Shown piece by piece: positions 35,956 through 45,785 of a stretch of 64,000 bases of DNA. The stretch is from Sulfurovum sp. (GTDB lineage Bacteria; Campylobacterota; Campylobacteria; Campylobacterales; Sulfurovaceae), in NCBI GenBank assembly GCA_030949725.1, contig JAUZSE010000021.1, positions 1 through 64,000 on the forward strand, written 5' to 3'. The notes below the pieces were generated by a model. It was not told the DNA's origin. It did not search any database and saw only the letters and a program-made list of their open reading frames with translations. Positions within the stretch are counted from its first letter, which is position 1. Each line of letters starts with the position of its first letter. The translations under genes were made by a program, and so were the position numbers.

Positions 35956-38900
35956 TTATAAATTGTACCCCACTCCAAAGCGTTTTTTAAATTTTTGTAT
36001 CAACCAGCCCCCTTTTTGGCGTTTCGTAATCTTTTGTAATTCTATAGCCGCTCTTTGATGACTTATACGATGATTTGTTAAATCTTTATAAATATCATTT
36101 GCTTTTTTTCTTCTCTTTACTGCATCTCCAGCATCCATAAAAGATTCAATGATTATCAATATATGATAGAGTATCTTTTCAGACAAAGAGACGCTTACAG
36201 GTTGGTCAGACGAAAGTTTTAGGTTCTCTAACTTTGCAGTGTTTAACTTTTTTTCTATCAGTTGTATTTGAGATTGATAATATTCATTTTGCGTGGCATT
36301 AGCACTTTTTGCAATGTCTATACTTTTTTGCGTCAATTCAAAGCTTAAGGGACCATGTTCATCAAATTCAGCTAAGGCATCAATACCTTTACGTACCACT
36401 TCGCTCTCTTTACCCATAATAGCTTGGCACATAGTATAACAGTCATTCCATGCTACCCATCTATATGCAAAATCTAGCCCTGTACCCTTAATATTTTGTA
36501 TACCTATAATGTTATTTTCCATACCTGGTGGCGTTGCTTTAGAAATAGCTTGTATTACTTGATTTCCTGTTGCATGATAGTTATTTACTACTACTATTCT
36601 ATTTTTCAGCCATTTCCAAAGCAGTTTTCTAAATAAAACTGTCAATTCTTCACTCTCATACGCTTCTAACGACTTCTTAACTATGGCACTATATTCCTCA
36701 TATTCCAATGCATATTTAGTATAAAATACTAAAAGTTCTGTCTTATCTATCAACATAGATTGTAACATTTCTAGATCTTCATAGTTAGACAAAATATCTA
36801 TCTTCTTGTCTTCATTTATATCATACGCATCCAACATTATCGAGAGTTTTTCTTTTAGCTGTTGCTTACTTCTTATAATTCTAAAATGTTTAGCATAGTT
36901 TTTTAACCCATCATACACACTCTCCTTACCTTCAGGAGACAAAGAAATCTTAAATTGGTACTCCGACCAAGATTCTTCCAAATAACTATTAAAACCTTCT
37001 AGGTTTGAGCCTATTAAGACATGGCAATCTGCTACTATGTCTTCTACTACCAACGAAGCAAAAACACGAGACCTAGACACTCTGTCCGCACGGTTATTTA
37101 TGACTGTTGAAATAAATATATGTGGCTTATCTTCATCACTTATCTTTCCCAATCCCATACGGTCCCAATTACCCAAGGCTCCAAAACGTTCATTTGCACT
37201 CATACCGTTAATAAACAACAATCTACTCTTCCCTACTTTTGCAGAAGGATACGCCTTCAGTACTCCTAAGTCAGGCACAATATTGTCTGCCATTGCTTTA
37301 AGTGCTTCATCTTCATTGATATCAAGTTCATAAGCCATGCCCAAAACAAGTGCTATATTATAAGTATGCTCTTCGTATGGAAACCTAGATAATATATCGG
37401 GTGCTATTAGTCCAGCTTTTAGCCACCCTACAGAAATGCTCTTTGTATTGACTGTTTTTGCATATGCCCCCAATATAGGATACATCACTTCTTCACTAGA
37501 AATAAGCGTTGAATTCTCAGGTATAAAGTTCGTCATTACCTGTGGTATATTAATACCAGCAGGACCTTGTAAGTCTTCATGATCGGGGTAGGTATTTGTA
37601 ATCGTAGCAATATCATCTTTCATCCAACGTTTTTGAAGTATTTCAACATAAGAAGGTGTAAGTCCCATACTTTCCCATAAATACACATCTACATTGAGCT
37701 TATCTGCAAGAAGTACCGTATCCGCTTGCTCCCAAATAGTTGCTTTGTCATAAGGACGAAATAAAAATATCTCTCGCATACGAGAAAAAGAATCAGAATG
37801 CAGAAACATCGCTTCATTCCCTGATGTTTTAGAAAAAACTTTAAGCCCTAAGCTATTAAAAAGTGCTGCCTTTAGTCTTTCGGTTCCTGATTTTCCTCTC
37901 GTGCCCCAACCTCCAACACTCAAAGGAATCCTCTTTCTCGCCAGTACGACTTTACGTGAGACAATAATATGTCGTAAAAAGAATAAAGAAAAAATAGCTA
38001 TTAGAAAAAAGACCAAGTCACTTAATGTATTTTGGTAAGCAGAAATAAAATAGTTATAGAGTTCATCTTGTCTTTGAGGAGAGATCAATACTACAGGAAG
38101 ACCCATAGAAAAAAACTTAGTAGTACTGGAATCTTCTTTCATATAAGGCTTAAAATCTATTTTAAATCCTAGTTTTTTCATAGCTACTATATAGGCATTA
38201 GGTGCCTGTGTTGAATTTTCTCTCCAATTTCTAAGATTTGCTATATTTGCATAATCCCAAGAGAGTTTCACCTTTGTATAGATACGAGACAAGAAGAACT
38301 TAGGTGGACTAATAGTTGTCCTCCCATCACTACTATAAATTTTATACGGTTTTATACGTAATGTGGACTGCGTAAGGGAAGATAGGAAATGATCAGGCAA
38401 AGGCAAGTAAGGTCTCCAACTATCCTCTTCAGGTATATAATAAGGCTCTCCAGGAACTTTTGTAGGTGCCTGTTCTGCCAATATAGAAGAAGGAAAATGG
38501 TGTGTACCTTCAAATATACGTGCTATGGTATGTAGAAATGCTTCTCTTTTATCTGGGGAAGGATGAGAAAATTCATAGAGAATTCGCCACATACGTCTAC
38601 CAAAACGCTCAGACCTGTATAATATATAAGCCCCAAATAAAGTTTCTTTAAGTTCAAGTGAAAAATCATTTTGAGCAATGACAGAAAGTATACGGTAAAG
38701 TTCATCTTCTTTATTTTTGTAAAATATTTTGGGAAACTTTTTCCCCTTACCTACTTCAATACTCTCTACAAATAGTAACAATGCCTCATACCTCTTGTAT
38801 CTATTTTGAGTATCAGTCACCCATATAAGCTCTTGTATCATCATGCTATAGCGTTTAATCGATATAGGTATATCCTCTCTAGATAGTAAAGCTGTAAAGT

Positions 38901-40101
38901 TAGCTTTGACAGCTTTAATATTTAAATAACTGCGTATATCTTTTTGTCTAGATTCTTCATATAATTTACCCAAACAAAAAAGTGCCGTTTTCAATACAAA
39001 AGGATCTTTTTCTATAACAAGACTACGCCACAAAAGCATATGAAACTCTTTTTTATGCTGTCCTTCTTTTAAGGCTTGAGTTATACTCAAAGCTCTTACA
39101 CTTTTATCTGTATCATGCAGGATAAACTGTTCTTTGAGGTATTGCAACTTTGGATGATCGAGTAATGGTAATGATTTTGCAATAGCCTGTCTCACATAGG
39201 GACTAGGATCTTTTAAAATAATATCTCTTATGAGCAGAAAGATAAGATTACTTTTATCTATATATTTAAATGCTAGTATAGCAATATGATGTCGCACAAA
39301 AATAGTATCAGGATCTTCATATAAAGATGCACGTACTTCAACAATCTTTATGAAGGATGCTATTTCTGTAAATGCTAAAAATTCTATAGCCTCATTTTGA
39401 ATCCATACATTTTCACTTTTAGAAAGGGCTATACGATAGATGAATTTAAAAAGTTTTTCATCCATTAGCTGATTGTCTAAATCTATCTCAAAACAATATG
39501 CAATTTTTACGATGACTTTAAAAAGCTTATGGCTTAAAAAAGGTTCATCCCTATATCGTACTAATTTTAAAAATCTTCTATTTAAATCCAAACTATCCCA
39601 TAATAATTTATTATATATTCCATGGTTTTTCAGTAGTTCTATACTACTACCTATGCGTTCTAGTGATACTATGATACAACGCTGATTTGCAGATATTTCA
39701 GACCCTATTCTTTCGCTAAGTGCATCCCCATCAAACCATCTATCTAAGGCTAAAGTATCTTTATATAACTCACGTCTTGAGGGATTAAAGCGTTGTGCAT
39801 AATCTAGAATAATATTTTCTTTGTCTTCTTTTGTTAAAGAAAAAGATAATTCTTTTTTTAAATCTTTGAGTAATAGTGTAAGAATCATTGCTTCATCTAA
39901 CTTAGTCTCGATATAAGAAAAAAGAAAATCTATAAAACCTTCTATTTCTTCATTTAAAATAAACTGATGATTTCCACTATCTTCTTTATTTTCATCAAAA
40001 GACATCTTAAGATCTTTAAGCTGCTCAATATCAACATACCTAGAAAGTGAGGTTAGGTTGTAGTGCAATAAGATATCAATAGATATACTATCTTTCTTCA
40101 T
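35956..40101 (-). CDS. PgsB/CapB-like amide ligase fused to a HEAT-repeat membrane N-terminus
   Basis: A 1381-residue protein. Residues from about 725 resemble PgsB/CapB, the Mur-ligase-fold ATP-dependent enzyme that polymerises glutamate through gamma-amide bonds: a P-loop in GGWGTRGKSGTERLKAA, then TNTYPDHEDLQGP, LFINGMSANERFG and INNRADRVSRSRVFA, which parallel the VNGIRGKS, EDHMD, FVNGFAAND and NCRADRVDR segments of Bacillus PgsB. A single helix (DLVFFLIAIFSLFFLRHII) just before it matches the PgsB anchor. The first 650 residues contain HEAT-like helical repeats (SPYVRQAIAKSLPLLDH) and have no counterpart in Bacillus PgsB. Last gene of the operon, overlapping the outer-membrane gene by 14 nt. 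Polymer identity is unknown. Confidence 0.82.
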   Translation of the reverse strand: MKKDSISIDILLHYNLTSLSRYVDIEQLKDLKMSFDENKEDSGNHQFILNEEIEGFIDFLFSYIETKLDEAMILTLLLKDLKKELSFSLTKEDKENIILDYAQRFNPSRRELYKDTLALDRWFDGDALSERIGSEISANQRCIIVSLERIGSSIELLKNHGIYNKLLWDSLDLNRRFLKLVRYRDEPFLSHKLFKVIVKIAYCFEIDLDNQLMDEKLFKFIYRIALSKSENVWIQNEAIEFLAFTEIASFIKIVEVRASLYEDPDTIFVRHHIAILAFKYIDKSNLIFLLIRDIILKDPSPYVRQAIAKSLPLLDHPKLQYLKEQFILHDTDKSVRALSITQALKEGQHKKEFHMLLWRSLVIEKDPFVLKTALFCLGKLYEESRQKDIRSYLNIKAVKANFTALLSREDIPISIKRYSMMIQELIWVTDTQNRYKRYEALLLFVESIEVGKGKKFPKIFYKNKEDELYRILSVIAQNDFSLELKETLFGAYILYRSERFGRRMWRILYEFSHPSPDKREAFLHTIARIFEGTHHFPSSILAEQAPTKVPGEPYYIPEEDSWRPYLPLPDHFLSSLTQSTLRIKPYKIYSSDGRTTISPPKFFLSRIYTKVKLSWDYANIANLRNWRENSTQAPNAYIVAMKKLGFKIDFKPYMKEDSSTTKFFSMGLPVVLISPQRQDELYNYFISAYQNTLSDLVFFLIAIFSLFFLRHIIVSRKVVLARKRIPLSVGGWGTRGKSGTERLKAALFNSLGLKVFSKTSGNEAMFLHSDSFSRMREIFLFRPYDKATIWEQADTVLLADKLNVDVYLWESMGLTPSYVEILQKRWMKDDIATITNTYPDHEDLQGPAGINIPQVMTNFIPENSTLISSEEVMYPILGAYAKTVNTKSISVGWLKAGLIAPDILSRFPYEEHTYNIALVLGMAYELDINEDEALKAMADNIVPDLGVLKAYPSAKVGKSRLLFINGMSANERFGALGNWDRMGLGKISDEDKPHIFISTVINNRADRVSRSRVFASLVVEDIVADCHVLIGSNLEGFNSYLEESWSEYQFKISLSPEGKESVYDGLKNYAKHFRIIRSKQQLKEKLSIMLDAYDINEDKKIDILSNYEDLEMLQSMLIDKTELLVFYTKYALEYEEYSAIVKKSLEAYESEELTVLFRKLLWKWLKNRIVVVNNYHATGNQVIQAISKATPPGMENNIIGIQNIKGTGLDFAYRWVAWNDCYTMCQAIMGKESEVVRKGIDALAEFDEHGPLSFELTQKSIDIAKSANATQNEYYQSQIQLIEKKLNTAKLENLKLSSDQPVSVSLSEKILYHILIIIESFMDAGDAVKRRKKANDIYKDLTNHRISHQRAAIELQKITKRQKGGWLIQKFKKRFGVGYNL

Positions 40102-43100
40102 AATTTAGTCTCAATCTTAAAGAATTAAATATTTTTTCATCAGGCATAAAATTATAAAATCTTCTATTATTACTATAATGCCAAGTTATGCCTAGTCCAA
40201 ATTCAAGATCATCATTTTGTAATTCATACTTCAATCCCACATCAAACTGTAAACGATCCGTACCTATGAATTTTTCAAATCTGACACGCGTTCCTATATT
40301 GTCAATATTCACACCTTCTCTTCTATGGCGATCTTCCAAATAATACCATTTATTATAAAACAATCTAATATCAAAAGGATGAACATGATGATACACATTA
40401 AGTTGTGATTTAAAATTATCTACAATAGCAAGCTGTTCATTAGATTGTAATTTTGTTTTAAGTGTAAACCTCAAATCATCATAAGGTTGATAGGAAAGAT
40501 CATATTTACCATATATACCATATTGATGATCTCTCTTATATTGGCTATAAACCCATGGATCTAATGAATCGTGATTGGTATTATCTGAATCCAAGAAGTA
40601 TCTAAATACCCCTCCTCCATACCTGTGTTTCCATTTCGGGTCTAAGATTTTTTCAATAACAATATCAGCCTTAAACTCAAAGTTTTTAAACCAATAAAGA
40701 TTGTTATTTTGCATATATCCATTAACTTCAAAAGTAGATGATGCATTATCTATAAGAGGTACATTGAGATACAACTTGTGTTTGAAACCATATAATTTAT
40801 TGTCATATAATTTTGAGAAATAATGCACGCGTAAATAATTATCTTCCAAAAACTGCGTTCTAAAATAAGCTCCGACTTGCATCACATTTTCTGTTTTAAA
40901 GTCTTCATTATCTTCGGAACCAAGCCTTTGATTAAAAAATCTTACTTCTGTAGTAAATGTAGATTCATGGTCTTCTATAGGTATTAACCTTGAAGTATTA
41001 TGATCATGTACTCCTAATGAAAAAGTTCTTTTCTTAGCACTCAATAAAAAAGGCATATTTGAAGGTACATCTAATAACTTTGATGTATTCTTTAGTAAAT
41101 CATGTTCTAGTCTTGAGACATGTACCAAACTCTCTGAATGAGGATATATAGGTAAAACCTCATAGCGATACTCCCTATCTTCAGATAAATACTTGTACAG
41201 AATATTTTGAATACCCGAGGGATTGTAGGCTTCTATACGTAAAAGTTTTGGACCTTTTGCATAAATAATAATTGGATCTTTATGGCTCGTCGCATAATAA
41301 CGTTTAGTCGTTTCTCTTGAAATTTTTTTCATATTTTCATACATATTAAAAGCGAAATAATGTGTAGATAGAGGATCTATCAATCGTACTTTGATACTAT
41401 GCTCTCCTACAGGTAAATCAAAATGCTTTACCCAATTCTTTTTTAGGGTATTTAACTCTATGACCTCTTCTTGTTCATTGTCTAAAGTAATTCCAATATA
41501 TAAAGTGTTAGAAATAAAATATTTTGGACTAAACTGTTTACCTTCTAAAGTAAAACGTTGATTACCAGAAAAATGAATCACTTTAATATCTGAGCCATGC
41601 AATACCACATCATATGAATTAATACCAGCCAATAGAAATAATCTATTTTTTTGCATGACTGAGTTAGGGTTCCATGAGGGGACAAGAATATCTTGAAATC
41701 CTAGTGTAGCCTGTGGGGTCTTATAGGGTACAAAACTACTATATGCTAGCATAGGTGCCAAAATACTTTTTATATAAGGATTAGATATATTTTCAAAGGA
41801 CATCACTGCATGTGCTTGAGAATTATATCTATGATCCAACGTCTCATACATATAATTCCATAAAAGTGATGAGGTATAAGGTATCGTTTCTTGAAAAGGT
41901 ACATCCCTCCAAGAAGTAGCATTATAATCAGATGTTTGCAATATTTGTTTATGCAATGGTAGCACATCCGATTCTTTAATAAAATGACTTTTCATGCTTA
42001 TGAGGATTGGATTTTCATAACTATGCATCGTTAAAATATGACTACCCTTTCCCAAGATTAAAGATAGGTTATTTGAGACACTTATATTTCTATCTTCTGG
42101 TTTTATAGTTAATGAAGTTGAAGGTTTATATTGGGTTAGGGGATAGTGGTATATCTTTTCATTGTGTTCTATCTTCATCCAGGCAAAATGTTTTACAGGA
42201 GAAGAAAAACGTATATCAAATTCTATGCGAATAGGTCCTTCTACTTTTACTTGTAAAGGATGGACAACACTAGCAGCATGCATTTTAAACTCTAAATGTC
42301 TTTGCTCGCTATACACAGTTTTCACACCTCCATTCATCTCTATATGTATATGCTTCGCACTAAGATTCTCTGTTTTTTCTTCTCTGCTAATAAGCCTTAT
42401 TTTCTTCTCTAGAAACTGATTTTCTGTTATTCCTGTCAAATAACTATTTTTTTCTTCACAAAGATATTCATAGAGTTGTATTTTATTTTGTAACAAAGAG
42501 AGTTCGCATATTTTAAATATAGTATCATAATCTCTTTTAAGAAGCAGTAAAATATTTAATGATAAACCTAGCTGCCCTTTTTTATGTAATAACGTTGCTA
42601 TTTCCTTCAAAACTAATGCTGAACTTGTTCTATAGAAATAAGCACTATGCCATATAAGTTTTTCTGTATCATTTGATGATAGACTAAGTAATAACCTATA
42701 GGCAGACTCTTGTATCCTCTTGTCAGGATTTAAAAGTAAGGCATGTTTCGCAATATTTCTTGCAGTAAAGATATCATTATGTATTAATGTTTGGGCATAT
42801 TCTAGTGACTCCTTACCTGCGATATCCTGATTTTCTATATTGTTATATGCTTGTCTAATTTGGGCAAGTATCCATAATCGTAGGGGGTGTGTATGTTCAT
42901 ACCAAGAATTGAATGACTTACCCTCTAGCAATGGTTTATGTAGAGAATCAAAAAATTTATGAAATGTTTGACCATATTCATGTGCCAACATATGAGGAGT
43001 ATCTTTATAAATACTTCCTTTTCTCATACGTAAAGAAATTTTAAATTTAGCCATTTGTTTAGAACGCGTAAACTTAATACTTTTACTTCCTTTAGGAAGT

Positions 43101-44982
43101 AAAATATGTATCGTACCTGTTCCTAAGAGTAATGGTTTTTTACATGTATTGTGTAATGTAGCTACTATCTCCTTAGCTCTCCTATCCGTATAAGAAGCAT
43201 ACGCAGTCAAACCTCGACTAAAACTTCTATTTTCTAAGTCTGCATTGATACCATACTCTAACGTTTTATAATGTTTATTATCCACATATACATCAAGTTG
43301 TTTATCTTTTTTATCATTATTAAAGACAGTGATTTCAAGTTCTGTATCTTCACTTAAAGGTGCATCAAATTTATATTCTAAATATTTATATTGTGGCACA
43401 CGATAAAGTATTTTAATCTCTACACGCCTATTGGACGCTTCACTATTCTCATCTAATGTTTTAATAAGTTGATTCTCTTCTCCAGTAGAAGCAATAGAAA
43501 TATTGCTAGGAGGAATACCTAATCGAACCATTTCAGATTTTATACTTTTACTCCGTTTTAGTGAAAGTGCCATATTAAAAATCCTACTTGCAGTAGAATC
43601 CGTATACCCAAATAGATAAATATGTGCATAGTCACCTAAATTCTGAATAAGCCTTTGAACTTTACGTTTTTGTCCTTTATTAAGTTTATACGCCCGCGTT
43701 TTAAAATAAAACTTTTCTAAAGTCTTATTTATATCAACTAAAGTTTCAGACATATAGTCTACAGGTACCTCTGCTAACACAGCACTTTTAATCGTATTTA
43801 AATGTGCCATGGTATACTTAGGATTTAATGCAGAGATTTTTTCATGTACTTCTTCTAAGTAAAGTGTTCTTATCCCATAATTAGCCTCAGATAAAAAAGA
43901 TCCTTTAGGGATAACTGTAGGATAAAGCTGCTTCATAAAAGTAGATATATTTGCCGACCTTTCAAGTCCATTTTTTTGAAAACTATCGACTAAGTACTCT
44001 TTATTAAGAAGTATTGACTTTCTTCTTTCTAAGCCATCATCTCTATTGGAGTTTGACCATATAGGCTGATTAATTTCATCTAGGGTATGAGGTACTACCC
44101 AACTCAGATTCATGTCATTTATAGGATTTATCACATTCTTTTTATATATATTTGCACGAATCAAGACATCACTATTTATATCTAGTTCTATCAGATTATT
44201 ATCTTCCGTAAGGGAAATAAAATGTGATGTTTTATCTGTCACTACTCTTTGTTTAAAGTTATTAGAGTCATCTGTGTAAGAAAAGCTAGAGCTATTTAAG
44301 GTCTCTAATGTTTTTTTCTTTAGTCCCATTTACCTTAAGTCCAATACGCTGTCTGTAGAGATTCATGTTTTTAATAGGAGGGAGTAAGCTTCTCATAGTT
44401 AATTTTAAGGTGCCTGGACCTTTGACATTAAAATGTACTTTCTCTTTTTCTTTAAAACTATAATAACTCTCGGTAAAAGAATTCAAAATAGAGTTAACTT
44501 TTAGATGCTGACCTGACAATGGTATTTCTATACCTTTCATCCTATTTAACACTGAAGTATTTAATGTGGTATAAAAAAAAGACCTTGACATTAACTTTAG
44601 ATGAAAGTGTAACAGAGAGTATTTGACTATTTTCATTATAAATGACATAATCTTTATTCTCATTTTTAACTAAAGTATACTTTTCAGACAATCGTCCATC
44701 TAATGATACTTTAGCAACAAAGTTGTTATCTATCTTATCAACAGGGACGATAAACAAAGATTCATTTGGCTTGATAAGGATAGTGCAATTCAAATCATCT
44801 GAAATAAAATGATACTTGTTACCTGCCTTGTTTTTAGATACTACCTGCGTCAAGGGTAGTGGTATTATAGTTTGTGGTATTCTAATATGCTTAGCATTAA
44901 AAACAACAAAAGGGTTGACATCAGCAAGAAGAACAAGATTAAAATATAGCAGTAAAGATATTAGTTTCATTATTGTAGACAT
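40088..44982 (-). CDS. Giant secreted OmpA-domain and beta-barrel protein, frameshifted
   Basis: Three ORFs (44542-44982, 44292-44663, 40088-44329) become one protein of about 1630 residues after removing one base from the T8 run at 44573-44580 and one from the T7 run at 44311-44317. The N-terminus is a signal peptide (MKLISLLLYFNLVLLADV). An OmpA-type domain follows around residues 430-550 (IYLFGYTDSTASRIFNMALSL, SEASNRRVEIKI), which normally grips peptidoglycan. A long beta-rich and helical-repeat middle follows, and the last 280 residues look like an outer-membrane barrel (VGAYFRTQFLEDNYLRVHYF, FDVGLKYELQNDDLEFGLGI). MKLIS at 44970 is an alternative start. In its operon it is the best candidate for carrying the product across the outer membrane. 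Confidence 0.78.
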
Positions 44983-45785
44983 CTTTGTATTTTGTTTCGT
45001 AATGATTTATCTGACCTTAAGTCATCTCGAAATGATTTATTTAACTCTAGGTGTATAAAATTATGATACCCATTTTCTTTAAGTATGATAGCTTGTGCAT
45101 TGGTTGTTCCACCTAGTACAAATATATCCTTACCAAAGACTCGTGTAGCATAGTTTAAAGTATTCATACATTCTGATATATTTACGGTTTTCTTACTAGG
45201 TAATGTCGTTGTACTTATGATTGATTTTACCTTTTTCTCAGCCTCTGTTTTTCGATTTAGTTTAGAGAACCCATGCCATTGATAGATAAAATCATCTTGA
45301 TACACAGAAGCAAAAGCTAAATGAAATGCATTAAATAAAGTATATTTAGTATGAGCTACATCACATATTTTTCTATGTACAGTATTAAATGCTATCGCCT
45401 TATAAGGATATTCCCTCATAAACTTATACCCAATATTAGCCGTTCCTAAATCAAAGAAACGATGTGGAATGCTTAATAAATTATGCTTAGAAGCACCATT
45501 TCGAATGATATAAAATCCCCAACCTCTTTTGACCTCATTCGTAATAGCTATAGAATTTTCATCTATATTTACTACCCTAAGTCCAAATGACTCAAGTAAT
45601 TTAACTTGACTTTTGGTATCTATTTTACCTAAAAATAAATTTTCAAATAAATAAACTGCTTGTTTAAATTCAGCACTAGAAAATGCTACATAAACTGTAG
45701 CTTGACTTTGTATATACAGTTTCTTTAATTGTGTACTTGCATTGGCAAATATAATAAAAAGAAAAGTGATTAATATTACTTTCAT
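44970..45785 (-). CDS. Secreted protein sharing a domain with the PgsC fusion
   Basis: A 271-residue protein with a signal peptide (MKVILITFLFIIFANAS). Its central region GWGFYII...LSIPHRFFDLGT, NTVHRKICDVAH, FNAFHLAF and IYQWHGF aligns by eye with two regions of the PgsC-like fusion (WGLYIIDLK...VPYPLETSN and WGTYIFKVG...TPRPFHESN). Only this copy keeps a full set of histidines (PHRFFD, VHR, DVAH, QWHGF), which suggests a metal or catalytic site. I do not know the family name. Possible roles are polymer trimming or transfer. It overlaps both neighbours, so cotranslation is likely. Confidence 0.7.
   Translation of the reverse strand: MKVILITFLFIIFANASTQLKKLYIQSQATVYVAFSSAEFKQAVYLFENLFLGKIDTKSQVKLLESFGLRVVNIDENSIAITNEVKRGWGFYIIRNGASKHNLLSIPHRFFDLGTANIGYKFMREYPYKAIAFNTVHRKICDVAHTKYTLFNAFHLAFASVYQDDFIYQWHGFSKLNRKTEAEKKVKSIISTTTLPSKKTVNISECMNTLNYATRVFGKDIFVLGGTTNAQAIILKENGYHNFIHLELNKSFRDDLRSDKSLRNKIQRCLQ

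Noticed and set aside
38523-39685. Extra ORFs within the PgsB-like gene (38523-38705 minus, 39473-39685 plus)
   Set aside because: Out-of-frame shadows with no start signals or recognisable features.
35956-40101. Folylpolyglutamate synthase or MurC-F ligase
   Set aside because: The membrane helix before the P-loop and the NNRADRVSRSR segment fit PgsB better, and a PgsC partner is encoded in the same operon.
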